Source: Lyophyllum atratum (Eukaryota; Basidiomycota; Agaricomycetes; Agaricales; Lyophyllaceae). From it: a stretch of 64,000 bases of DNA. Positions 21,750-32,639 of this stretch are shown here, in pieces (position 1 is the first letter of the stretch; each line of letters starts with the position of its first letter). The notes under the pieces are model-generated. The model saw only the letters and a list, made by a program, of their open reading frames with translations. It was not told the DNA's origin and ran no database searches. The stretch spans positions 62,001-126,000 of the forward strand of contig JACGCN010000033.1 of the NCBI GenBank assembly GCA_014905825.1. The letters run 5' to 3'. A program made the translations under genes and the position numbers.

Positions 21750-22759
21750 ATGTCCAAGCCCAACACCGCTTATACATTTTGCGACAGTTCGGCAGCTTTA
21801 GAGATTGCGTTGCCTATCCTCAAATCGTCCACTGCTCTCGCCTTCGACTGCGAGGGCGATAAGCTAGGGCGTCTTGGTGGCTCGTTATCATTACTTTCCT
21901 TTCGCACGATGGCCCCCTCCCCACAGCATGAGACCTTCGTCTTCGACGCCGTCAAACTCTCCAGTCAGGATCTGCGCCCAATCTATGATATCCTCGAATC
22001 AGGTAACATCATGAAGATCGTCTTCGATGGACGAATGGACTACAGCTGCCTCTTCCATGACCATGGCGTCCGCATGCGTCTTACCGTCGACTTGCAGCTT
22101 GCGGATATCAAGTCACGGGAACGTCGAGGGGAGGGGGAGACACAGCAGCTCCAACGCCTTGCTAAAGTTGTTGCTTGGAATGACATGAATTCCAATCGCG
22201 CACAGTATCTACCGATTCATCGGCTCGCTGGATTGCGCCAGTGCGCCGAAGAGCACAAGATCGCGATACCCGTGGGAGGTAATCAAGGTTCGTCGACCAG
22301 TCTTCGTGGTGAGATTCGTCTGACAATCTACGTATCAAAGTCAACCACTTGATGTGGTTAACACGCCCACTGTCCCCTCAGAGCTTGGCCTATGCCGCGA
22401 GCGACGTCGTCATCATTGAACGCCTAACCACCTCATTCTTCGCGGAGCATGTCTACCCTGACATCCTCGCTGACAGCATGCAGTACATCTCCATCTGGTC
22501 AGACAAACAGCCTGTCACGGGTGACCGCTACCGGAGCCACCCCCTCCTTCCACTGCACGTCATCGACAGGAACCTTACGAAAGGCCTGCCCGTGGAACGA
22601 TGTGGTTCTTGCCTGCGGTCTTTGCCCCGAACGTGCTTCCCTACTCCTACGCAGTATACGGCGACCCTGAAGCAATGCTTCGTCTGTAGAGCCGTCGCGA
22701 TTAGTAACCTCGGCTCTGGCTCTGCTGCGGCCACCTTTCGTGGCCGTCTGAATGTATAG
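21750..22759 (+). CDS. DEDD-family 3'-5' exonuclease (RNase D/WRN-like)
   Basis: Two exons (21750-22278 and 22341-22759) join in frame to 315 residues. Exo I is LAFDCEGDKLG (catalytic Asp and Glu), Exo II IVFDGRMDYSCLF (Asp) and Exo III LAYAASDVVI (Tyr-x3-Asp), so it is a DEDDy enzyme. VNHLMWLTRPL restarts after the intron and matches this family. These enzymes trim RNA or DNA 3' ends using two metal ions. The C-terminus has two Cys pairs (CGSC, then CFVC about 45 residues later), a possible zinc knuckle seen in related fungal proteins. The substrate is not predictable from sequence alone. The ATG at 21750 is the first in frame. Confidence 0.8.
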
Positions 22760-22845
22760 TCCGTGGTATAGCCATTAGATATCAACGTTTCCGGTTGAAA
22801 GTCATCGCCCACAACATGATACTCTAGATGTAAAAAGAATGCATC

Positions 22846-24805
22846 TTATGCCCTACGCTCTTCGTTTCCGCCATCATCTGAGACAGTCGGTATCCTTTTC
22901 TGCTCATTATTCGTCCGGTTCTGGCACTTCTGCCGATAGATGATGACCTCCCTACGGCGGACGAACCACTGTATGATAAGTAAAGAGATACAAGATATTA
23001 TAATCCACACGAAAAGTACCCCAAAGTTCAGACCGACTAAATCGAAGTTAACCTGGGCAAATTTGAGCGCAGAACGGATCTTACGTTGGTTTCTGGTGGC
23101 GAAAACGACGCATCGCACGGCGCGGGAGATGTTGTAGAAGGGAGAAGCATACCCATAGCGGTACACGCTTGGGAGAACCTCGATGGGTTGGATGCAGACA
23201 GATACGTTCACTGTCAACAGATCGGGTTCAACAACCATCTCAAGAGCATGAGGAAACTGGGGTGCGCACCAATGACCCAAACAATCATGAAGAAGGGTAT
23301 ATAACGATTCGTGAACAGGGGGATGAGAGCTTCTAAAGCGAGACCGCTGTGTACCGCTTCGCAGATGTAAGGAGTGGGGAGAGGAGGCAAACTTACACTG
23401 AGAGCATGCCAACGTAATTGATCATCCAGAAAACAATGAAACCGGCGGCTTTGAATCTGCGTGATATTAGCATGGGAATTAGAGGCTCAACGATAACCAC
23501 CTACTTCCGACTAAAGTCGAGCAAGAAAGCGAGGGAAAGCAGAGAATAGGAGAGCTATGTAGGGTATGAACGAGCATACTGTGCGCGAATGATTAGGGAC
23601 ATACAGAAATGAAAAACTCCGTGATGAAGTAGGTCATAAGGCGAGTAATGATGAGGGAGTGGAGAGTCAGACCGTTTTCAAATCCGGCGGCGGCGCGAGC
23701 GCCATATGCAGTCATCTATCCTAATCTCATGAACCTTTCTGGGGAATGCATAAGGGGTTGGGGACGTACAACCACGAAGAATGACAGAATTAACATGTAG
23801 ATGAGTCCGACGAAAGTCACAGCGGATGCGCTGTGTAGCATCATATCAGCAATATACAACTTCGAAAGATGTATAAAAGCTTACACAGCGATATTAAAAG
23901 GAGCTACATTAACCGTCTTGTATGATATAGGTTTCACCATCGTTTGTGGGGATGTTGCGATGACCGTTGGGAGACTGATATTCGCAGATGACGCGAATAA
24001 TTGAATGGCGTGCACGGCAAACGAGGTTTCTAAGGACTCCAAGGACGCTTCGTACTACAATGGGTTAAGAAGGTAGAGTCTCGAGAGAAGCTATGGAAAC
24101 CCGCACCGACGGCCTGATTATGTATCGGCTTGGAGAGGTTGGGTTCAAAATCTTCGACTTGCTATATGGTTGATGGCTGTGCTCACTATGCGTTTTCGTT
24201 TCGTGCTTCTGAGGCATAAACGGACATGGCATCAGTACCATTGTATGTAGCGTTCGGAGATGAATATGAGCTTCGTAGACGTTCAGAGGTCCCTGGATTA
24301 ACTATTACAGCATGATCTCGTTGAGTTTGCGCAAGAAGGACCGGATGATGGACGAACTAGCGATAGCAACCCAGGTTTTCTCTTCGCGAACGACATTGAC
24401 CAAGTCACTCGGGCCGCCAGGAAACCGAGTGGCAGGTATCGCGGTGAACGTGAGTTTGGAAGACTTGGCTCTGGTCGTTAAATCTCGTACCACGGACTGG
24501 CCGACGATGTCCAAGTCAAAGTCCTGGTGACCGGTTCAGATACAGGGGCACATAAATGATGATCAATGGCTCACAATCACCCAGCCACCGAGGTTACGCA
24601 CAGGAGTTCTCCATAACGCGCCCCAATATATAGCCAAGACAGCGAAAATAGTAAGGACGATGAGAAGGCAGCCCGTCATAAGCACTTTGAGGTATACTCG
24701 ACGCGCTTGGGCATTATCGCTGTCGAGGAAGTCTCGGCTGAATGGCTTGCCCTTCACTTCGGACGGAGAAGGTGGGGCGTTCTGAACAGTCCTTGAATCT
24801 GCCAT
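22846..24805 (-). CDS. SNG1/DUF3533-family membrane protein
   Basis: This is a minus-strand gene of many short exons from ATG 24805. Exon 1 has a cytosolic tail and a first membrane helix (VLMTGCLLIVLTIFAVLAIY), followed by WGALWRTPVRNLGGWV. The next exon has FDLDIVGQSVVRDL, FPGGPSDLVNVVREEKTWVAI, and after another intron ATYNGTDAMSVYASEARNE. These are typical of the DUF3533 extracytosolic domain. The last exon ends with a helix (LFVWIIISCISLLIIQWFV) and a basic tail. Intermediate helices are expected in the small exons at about 23440-24020, which I did not resolve fully. Yeast SNG1 is linked to nitrosoguanidine resistance and to plasma-membrane lipid asymmetry. No break was seen. Confidence 0.75.
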
Positions 24806-25129
24806 GATGTACAGAGTCGAATAGGATTTGAGTGAAAGCTAATAGACCCCGCCTCTATACGGGAAGTTTGGACATTGAGGCGACGAGTTGAGTGTCAGTG
24901 TATGTACCGATTAGCCATGTCATGATTTGAAACAAAACCTATGATCTCAAATTATCGGCATGACGCAAAAAGGCGGGATCGTTTCCTGACAAATCCGATA
25001 GCCGATGCCCGGCCTTCCACTGACGAAACACTTTCGCTGCCGCTGTAATTTCCATGGTCGTTATTAATTGATTCCATTGAACGCGAAAGAAGCACACAAC
25101 ACGGAGTGACGACCATCCATAAGCCACCC

Positions 25130-26429
25130 TCATCTGCTCGTATCGAAAGCTTCAACCACAAGTATATCACCAGCCCGTAGCGCCGGGCTCTTCAAATCCA
25201 CCTCTTTCAGAAACCTCGGTGCGACGCCGAATCCTATCGGATTTTCCAGCGAGAACTCCAGTCGCACCTGCTTGAGGCTGTCAAACACGGGGCCCGTCAG
25301 CGTTAGGTCGATCTGTTGCCATTCACTAAAGATTGTGGTGTTCACGGAGCGGTCCATATATGGCGCAGGGAGGTATAGGCTGTAGACGATATATATGTGT
25401 TGGAGGGCATTGGGGGTGGTGAAGGTCGAGAAGAGCCCGTTTAACCAGAGAAGCGGGTCGTCTTGTCGCTGGATGACATCTATCTTGACTTCTAGTCTGC
25501 GGAGGTTCGGGTTGTGGCTCATGTCGAAGCGTTCAGAGGATGGTAAATTCTGGTAAGCGACAAGGTCGACTGTAAGACTAGGTGAGCTGACGAAAAAGAT
25601 AGTATAGAGTTGGCGACTCACTGTCACTCATCAAGATTATTTCGAGAACTTCGAGGGAGACGGTGGAGCGCAAAAGCCTCGCAAACTCTCCGAAGTTCCC
25701 TGAGACCGACATACTCAGCTTACGGAGAGTAGTCATGTCCAGCGTCGATTGCGGGTGCAGAAGGCAGCTGACGATGTGGGGCGACGTCCTAGCCCCGATG
25801 GTGAGAGCATCCAAATGTGCTTGGGGAGGGCGGTCTGGTGAGTCGGATTCATCCTGCATGGGGCCACCGAGGCGTAGATGGTCAATGTGGAGGAGTCGAA
25901 GGGATCGACAACCCTCGAGAATACGAAGAAGATCCTTCGGGTCATCCAATGCCAACATTCCCAACTTTAGCTCCCGGAGTGACGGCGAGGCCAACAACTC
26001 GCTAATGGCACCTTTCAAATTATGCGGTAACCCTCTCCATGCTATCTGGATGGCCGCCGCACGTTCGAGCTCGAACCGTTCCACGTTATGCAATAGCCGT
26101 AGGATCGGTATTAGAGTTTTCTCCCTTGCCATCCAATCCCTATCCACCATCCCCTCGCGAATCACCAGATTGCGGATGAACGAAGCAACCTCGGGCGTGG
26201 AGTCGAGAATGGAGTATAACGATGCGATATGACTCGGCCCCTTGAACCAGTTCAGAAATCCTCGCACGACGAGCCTCGGTTGCAGGACGATGTTACGAAA
26301 AATGTGGGAACGGCAGGGTGTTAACCATGTACGACAGACGAGAGCGCAAGCTTTGAGGGTTGAATCTTGGTCATGGAGATGGTCGATAATCTGGTCAACG
26401 AGCTCCTGCGGCAATGTCGCGATGGACAT
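25130..26429 (-). CDS. F-box protein (tandem copy 1)
   Basis: Two exons (26429-25622 and 25569-25130) join in frame to 415 residues. The F-box is at the N-terminus, LPQELVDQIIDHLHDQDSTLKACALVCRTW, which normally binds SKP1 in an SCF ubiquitin ligase. The rest is leucine-rich, with lines such as LRELKLGMLALDDP and LRLLHIDHLRLGGP, and probably selects the substrate. I chose ATG 26429 (MSIATLPQEL) over the in-frame ATG at 26465, because it sits next to the F-box. A TATA-like TATAAAAG lies 57 bases upstream. The adjacent gene has the same two-exon layout and intron position, so the two are tandem duplicates. Confidence 0.85.
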
Positions 26430-26485
26430 GGTGGTGGGCAGGAGGGAAGGAACGGGACACGACACGTCAAACGACTAAGCTGACC

Positions 26486-26493
26486 CTTTTATA
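26486..26493 (-). promoter_or_regulatory. TATA box of F-box gene copy 1
   Basis: TATAAAAG on the minus strand, 57 bases upstream of ATG 26429. Confidence 0.5.
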
Positions 26494-26632
26494 GATTCCC
26501 ATCTATTCCTAATAGTCGCAAATCGGACCAAGGTAGATAGAGTTGACGAAATTCCGGGTACAGACAAGGTACAGAAATCAGGTACACCTGCAGTGGGATT
26601 TAGGAGACATCAAAGCTGTGCGTAACACCAAC

Positions 26633-27868
26633 TTATCCAAATCCCGTCTCGCAAGAGTCGACGTGTAGGACGCCTTTCTCATGCAGCCGATGTAGCTGCG
26701 TGACGATGTCGTCTACAATCGTTTGGACAATCTGGTCTCCCACGATGTTGTCGATGCGAAAATCGATTCGAACACGCTTGAGAGGAACGAATTTGATTTG
26801 GGCAAAAAGGGCATCGAAAACCTTCCACCCGTTCAGGAAGTCACGATACGCGGCCACCGAGAGATTGGGCGGGGGTATGTCGATGGTAAACACGAGTGAA
26901 AGGCTGTCGAGGCAGTTGATAGCTGGGATGGAGGAGAGGACGGCGTGCAGCCAAGGAAGGGGGTTTTCGCGTTCCAGGAATGCCCGCATGTCAAAAGCCA
27001 GCCTATTGAGGAAGAACATATACGACAAGTCGATTGGAGGGTAACCATCAACTGAGGAGTTACATGGTCAGAGGGCAAGCAAGTTTGACAAGTTTTACTC
27101 ACGATCTGCATCTAGGATGACTTCGAGGCGCTCCAGGGAGGTTGCGGCGTGTATAAGATCGGTTAGTGGAGAGTAGCTCAGCTGTTCTGCTCGGACTTCA
27201 AGGAGTCTCAATGCAGAGATGTCAATCGGCGACTGGGACCCAATAAACGCCATAGCCAAAACACCGTTGTCTATTATGAGTTCTTCGATACTGGTCCTCT
27301 CGCTCCCATTCTGGATATTGGTAGGCTGCACCATACGTGCATCAGGGCTCGATAGGTCGCCGAATCTCAAGTTCTCTACGTTCAAGACCTTGATGCGGCG
27401 ACAAGAACGGAGGATCTCGAGAATGTAATCGAGATAAGGGATATGGAGATGCTGAACCCGGAGATTTTTGAGTAGCGGTAGCGAACCAATAGCCAGCATT
27501 ATGGGGTGTGGTAGAGGGTACTCGAACACGTCAACGGTTCGAGACAGGATCCAAATAGTTTCCAATGAGGTGAGCGAGGGAAGTAGGAGGGTGAGAAACT
27601 GATCCGCCAGGATGTGCCAATCCTGAATGTGAAGGACGACTTCCACGATATAGAGTGCAAGATCCGGTGAGGATGAGATTATCATATATAGACGGTGGCA
27701 GCGGTCCCTCCTACGAGTGCGTTGGCCAAGACGTATGTGACGAAAAAGGTGGTAACGGCTTGACCCTAGCCATCTAAGGGAGACGGTTGAACATGCTCGA
27801 AGTGCGGGCTCATCGTGGTGAAGAAAGTCAATAATATAGTCGATAAGTTCGCCAGGAAATGCGGCCAT
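26633..27868 (-). CDS. F-box protein (tandem copy 2)
   Basis: Two exons (27868-27103 and 27051-26633) join in frame to 394 residues. The N-terminus is MAAFPGELIDYIIDFLHHDE followed by ALRACSTVSLRW, a clear F-box. Leucine-rich lines follow, such as LLKNLRVQHLHIPYLDYIL and IKVLNVENLRFGDL. The intron falls after LEVILDAD, the same place as LEIILMSD in copy 1, and both second exons have a final beta/alpha segment. The two proteins are well diverged despite their shared structure, so the duplication is not recent. The role is probably substrate recognition in an SCF complex; the target is unknown. Confidence 0.85.
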
Positions 27869-28162
27869 AGCGGTCGAAAAAGTGCTGAGCTTGGGCGAGT
27901 CGCGATGAGGTGGACTTTAGCGGTTTACCTGGGACCACCTTGGTTGCTCGGGGTTGGGAAAAATAGACACTGATCACGTGATCGCGGCCTAATTAGTACA
28001 GATTCAGAAGCCGGACCGGTGCAACGGCAAGTCATTTCGCCTCTTCGAAGCTCTCCCCGTCATCCTTTTCTAATTCCGCCTCCATCTGCAACATTTCACT
28101 CCAACATCGCAGTAGGGAATCATTAATCAACTCCCAGCACTCCGAGCGGCACCAGAACATCG

Positions 28163-28171
28163 TTAGATTAG
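28163..28171 (+). repeat. Left 9-base target-site duplication (TTAGATTAG)
   Basis: TTAGATTAG is repeated exactly at 29738-29746 and flanks the inverted-repeat element. Confidence 0.85.
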
Positions 28172-29737
28172 GGGCCTATAGAAATTGCCGTGGCACTGCC
28201 GTGCAAGCGTGCGAAACACCTTTTTTACCGTGGCACGGCAGTCGATAATTAGCGTGCAAACCCTCTAATTAGCGTGCAAATTACCTTTCTGCGTGCAGAT
28301 CTGACTTCTACCGTGCAAGTCTGATTTTTGGCGTGCAAGTCTGATTTTTGGCGTGCATGCTCCTATGTAGCTGCGCAGAGATAAGAATGATGGCTTGCGA
28401 CGTCTGAGGAACCTGCCATGTCACATGAGCTCGGCAAAACCTCGACTCACAAAAACTTGTCTCCACAGGCCGGGGGGTCTACAGCTAAGGTCAAACAACT
28501 CTTGAAACACGGATATATGATCCATTTGAGTTCCCTAAAACACTGACATCGTACGTCCTGCATTAGGATGCTACAGGATGTCAAAGATGACGGTACTTAT
28601 TCAATTCCAGGGTATCTTGCTCAATCTTGGAATGATACAATTAATTGGTACAACTAGTAGGCTACGTGCCTGGAACGAATTTAGAGGTACGATAGGGTGC
28701 GGCTACGCCTGTTTCTTTCTCGTGGGAACTTGGAAGTGGGTGCGGTCGTTCGACATGTTGACGAACGACGGGCTTGATGGGAGGGGTTATTTCCTCGTGT
28801 TTGAATTCACGCCGTCAGGCATGCCGCCGCTTTTTGTCTTGGTTGATGTTCTTCCCAAACCAGTTGGCGACTTGCACTCTCTCAACGATAGAAGGACTGC
28901 AGACGTAGGTAATCAAGGTGGTGGAGAAATACTTCTTTGCAGAGTACGCTTTGACGGGCACTTTCGAACTTGGCACAGTGACAGGCGCGTTTTAGGAGCT
29001 TCTTCAAGATTTCCTTGTGTGTAGGGACGGTGCATCGTCGACCTCGGTTGTGAACGGGACTGTCGAAGGGTCGTCAAAAATAGTCTCGGATGTTGGGATT
29101 GTGTGGGCATGGCGCCATTTACCGAGCTGTATAAACCATTAGCGCTAATTGTGATGTCGAAAGATTAAGTAGAGCATGCCCGACGCGTACGGGAGGTCAC
29201 ATATTGATGCGGTAAGCAGTGAAGAAGAGAAACCTGGACAGATAGTCGCAGGTTCTGTGGCGATGGCGCGCGTCCACAGTTTATTGGGTCAGACCATACG
29301 ATCGAGGGCTTGGATCGACACTCACAGGCATCTCTGAGTCTTGATCATCAGCGTGCATTCGCGTGCATCGACCACGTCCTCAGCGTGTCCTCGCGTGCAT
29401 TGACGTGCATTTGCGTGCGTTGACGTGCACTCGCGTGCATTGACGTGCACCTAGCGTGCAGTGCCGTGCAGGTAACGTGCAGCTTGCGTGCGAATGTGGC
29501 TGTGCTTGCGTGCAAGCCAGTTTTTGACGTCAATTCGGGAGCCCTGACGAGTTTTCTGAACAGAAATATAGCTTTAATAATCGTGGTAGATAGTCTATAC
29601 ACCCTCTTCGAGCCATATAAAAGTGATAAGATGTCCCTACACCCGGATTCCAGCCTATATCTACGGACACTAGCGTGCCACGCTTGCACGCTAGTGGCAC
29701 GCTTGCGTGCGAGTGCCACGGCAATTTTCCTGTGCCC
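28172..29737. mobile_element. Non-autonomous DNA transposon, 1,566 bp
   Basis: The left end is GGGCCTATAG followed by AAATTGCCGTGGCACT. The right end, reverse-complemented, is GGGCACAGGA followed by the same AAATTGCCGTGGCACT. This gives 26-base inverted repeats of equal length sharing the first 4 and last 16 bases. The 9-base flank TTAGATTAG is duplicated. Subterminal regions (28190-28375 and 29345-29520) carry many CGTGCA copies, and a hairpin with 11-base arms lies at 29668-29696. No transposase is encoded; the ORF at 28578-29024 has no known motif. A 9-base duplication with GGG termini suggests a Mutator-like parent, but a KDZ-type parent cannot be excluded. Confidence 0.8.
29668..29696. 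repeat. Hairpin in the right subterminal region
   Basis: CACTAGCGTGC (29668-29678), a 7-base loop, then GCACGCTAGTG (29686-29696) form a perfect 11-base stem about 40 bases inside the right end of the element. Confidence 0.7.
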
Positions 29738-29746
29738 TTAGATTAG
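29738..29746 (+). repeat. Right 9-base target-site duplication (TTAGATTAG)
   Basis: An exact copy of 28163-28171. Confidence 0.85.
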
Positions 29747-30328
29747 TACGCTTAGATTTTGGCCAGCGATGAAGCTGATGTCGCCACTCCGATGGGAGCC
29801 GATAGGTGACTCTACTACATCCCATTCGAATTTACAATGGTTGTTTTCGTCGGGCTTCTGACACGAATACTTCGCACTTCACTTTCCGTCTCGCTCCATT
29901 CATTAGCCACCCACCGACGACATTTGGTGACTCAGGTGATATATCTCACTCGTCTGCAAGTATTCCACTAGCTTTAACACACCAAAGTATAAAATGATAA
30001 CGACCGAGCAACAGGGATATATTCGAAGTTTCTACATACTGAAAGAAAGTGGGGGAGGATCCGAGAGATTTGATTTAAGTGGGCGTTAGCCCTTGTCAGG
30101 GAGAGTGAGATACATACATAGTGATTATGGATAGAGTAGCGGTATTGCGAGAAAAAGCAAGGGATGAGGAAGAAGTTGATAGAGTGGGCTACCGGAGGAG
30201 GGAGGGTGTATCCTTCGAGAGGCTAGAAGGTAACTGGAGGGTGGCGGTGGTTCGAAGGTTATTGATACAGGTGGTATGCGCAATGACATTAACACAGAAA
30301 GTGGATGTATGAGAGATCAGAGGATCCA
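29747..30328. other. Intergenic region, no gene seen
   Basis: About 580 bases between the transposon and the GMC gene's 3' end with no supported ORF. Confidence 0.45.
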
Positions 30329-32563
30329 CTAAATCTTGTATGCAGACTTGATTATATCAGAGCCGCGTTCGCCAACGGCATACGCGGCTGCTTGTGTATG
30401 CGCAGAGGGTACAAAGGGCTAGTAGAAAGATGATCAGTCCCCGTCACCCCCCGCCCATAAATAGCCGAGGACTCACCAACACCGAGCAGTCAACGATGCG
30501 AAGACCGACCACGTTCTTCACCAGAAGATCAGGATCCGTGACCCCATTCTTCGCGCCCTTCGGCGACATGCACGCGGTCCCAACAGGGTGGAACAGTGTC
30601 CCGGCGTTATTCGCGGCATACGCATCGATCGAAGCGTCATCCGTCGCATTGGCGAATGTACCAGCGGGGCCAAGTACATATCCATTCCAGGCGGGCGCTT
30701 GGGCAAATCGCTTGACGCCCTTGATAGCTTCGCGCATGATCAGCTTGTCGAAATCGGTCTTTAGAAGGCCGGGGTCGATGAGGGGCGGCGTGAAGGGGTC
30801 ATTAGTGCGTAGCTTGACAGCGCCGCGGGAGCTGGGGGATACAAGAACTGTGGTGAAGGCGAGGAAGTTGCCGATGGGAGCAGGAGGGCCGGTGGCGATA
30901 CCGTTCTGTTGGGGACATATAAATGCATGGGGAGTCAGAGTATAGGGAAGGACACATACTGAGACGGCGAACTCATAGTGAGGAGTGTTGAGTCCAGCAG
31001 CGGAATCCAGTTTAGGAACTAACTTCTTGTCCAGACGAGCGAAGGCGATGTGATCCAGGACGGTGTTCACGAAGGGCCCGGTCTTGTTGACTTGCCACTG
31101 AGCCATGGCGTCAGCTGTCAACTGCGCATCGCGGAAAAGGCTATCGAGGGTGTCGGTGCCATTTGCTATCACACAGCGATAAATACCAGTCGCACAATGT
31201 TAAAGAATGAACATACCGACGAACGCACTACCAAGAACGGCATGATCGGAGAGGTTCTCGCCCACATCTGGGAGATCGACCAGCGGTTTCACGCCCACGG
31301 CTTTCAGAGTCGTCGAATTGCCTATTCCAGAATTCATGAGGATGTGGGGGGTACCGACGGCACCAGCTGAAATGATAACTTCTCTGGCAGCTGTAATGGT
31401 CTTTAGGGGCCCTGGATTACGGGTGTTAATGGCGAAAGATATGACGATGTGCAGGCGTCACCTCCAGAGCTCTGTCGAAACTCCACCCCACGGAAAGCCG
31501 GGATGATCCCATCGCTTGTTTGTATTACACGAGAGGCTCGGGCGTTCACGACGACATAGAGATTCTTGCGTTGCAAGAATTTCGGCGCCAAGTATGCGGT
31601 TGCGGAAGAGCTTCTCCGGCCCTCCTTAACCGTCATTTGCGCCCACCCTTCGAAAAGATGGTAAGTCCGCAAAAAAAATCGTACTGTAAGTGCCTATCTT
31701 ACCGAGACCAAGAGACTTTCCTGAGTTCATGTCCAGATTGAATTTGAAATCATTTCCAGCCTGCGAAGTAGCTTCAATTACCCGATTATCAATCGCCGAA
31801 GGGAAGCCGGAAAGGCTGACGGCAACCTCGCCGGCGAAGCCGTGGGCGGAAGGGTTGAATTGACCAGTGAGGTTGTGATTGTCCGCGGGCACAGTCCACT
31901 TTTCGCTCTTCTTGAAGTAGGGGAGGAGACTATTCCATGACCAGCCTTGATCACCGGTCACTTTGGCATAGCGGTCGAAGTCCTCGCTTGTTCCTCTCGT
32001 GTAGACAAGCCAATCTGCAGGTTATTCGTTCAGCGTAGTCGCCAGCGAAAAGGTCAGCAGTTAGACAAACTAGTTGAGCTGCTTCCTCCAAGGATATGTC
32101 CTCGCGGATACGCGATGGACCTGCCCGCGAGGCCAGGTTGCGGTGTCGTGGTGTAATTCCACTCGTATGGTGATGGCTGCGTCAGCCTAGGAGACAATAG
32201 AGGGATCTCAGATACGAGCGCGCCCTCATTTCTAGTTCAATGATGACCCAGGGTTAGCAGTGCCACACACATCATCGCGAGTTCAGCGGGGGCTTACGAT
32301 GGGCCAGCCTCTAACACGAGCACGTTGATTTTAGAATTTTCAGTCAATCGGTTCGCGACAACGTTTCCAGAATTACCCCCTGCAGCAGCGACAGTGAGTT
32401 GGCTTATTGTAGGCATGGAGAACAGTGACTGACCGCCAACGACGATGAAGTCATATTTGATGTTGGTAGGGATGTCGGATACGTGGGACAGCAGGACAGC
32501 TTGGGAGAGCGTCGCGGAGAGTAGACTACACGATACGACCAGAAGAAATCTAGTGACACGCAT
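30329..32563 (-). CDS. Secreted GMC oxidoreductase, aryl-alcohol-oxidase-like
   Basis: A minus-strand multi-exon gene starts at ATG 32563. A signal peptide (MRVTRFLLVVSCSLLSATLSQ) is followed by the FAD dinucleotide fold YDFIVVGGGNSGN, whose GxGxxG is split by the first intron, and LVLEAGPS. GMC signatures are WNYTTTPQPGLAGR, YPRGHILGGSS and VIISAGAVGTPHILMNSGIG. The C-terminal catalytic region has LFHPVGTACM (His) and, in the last exon, VPSAHTQAAAYAVGERG (second His), ending SAYKI with a stop at 30329-30331. These fit aryl-alcohol oxidase, which oxidises aromatic alcohols and supplies peroxide to lignin peroxidases. Other GMC flavoenzymes (methanol or glucose oxidases) are possible, but the HPVGT to SAHTQA pairing favours AAO. 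No lesion was seen. It has about ten exons, so individual borders are approximate. Confidence 0.85.
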
Positions 32564-32630
32564 GTCGAGAGAAACGAAGGAAAGAAAATCAAAGAAGAGC
32601 GGGAATGAGGTTCGTCGCACTCTCTAAGCC

Positions 32631-32638
32631 CTTAAATA
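32631..32638 (-). promoter_or_regulatory. TATA box of the GMC oxidoreductase
   Basis: TATTTAAG on the minus strand, about 68 bases upstream of ATG 32563. Confidence 0.45.
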
Positions 32639-32639
32639 G

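Noticed and set aside
28180..28380. CGTGCA repeats considered as a CRISPR-like array
   Set aside because: Units are only 6-8 bases with irregular spacing, in a fungal genome, and lie inside inverted-repeat termini.
28578..29024. 148-residue ORF inside the 1.57 kb element considered as a transposase
   Set aside because: No catalytic motif, zinc finger or splicing to further exons is visible.
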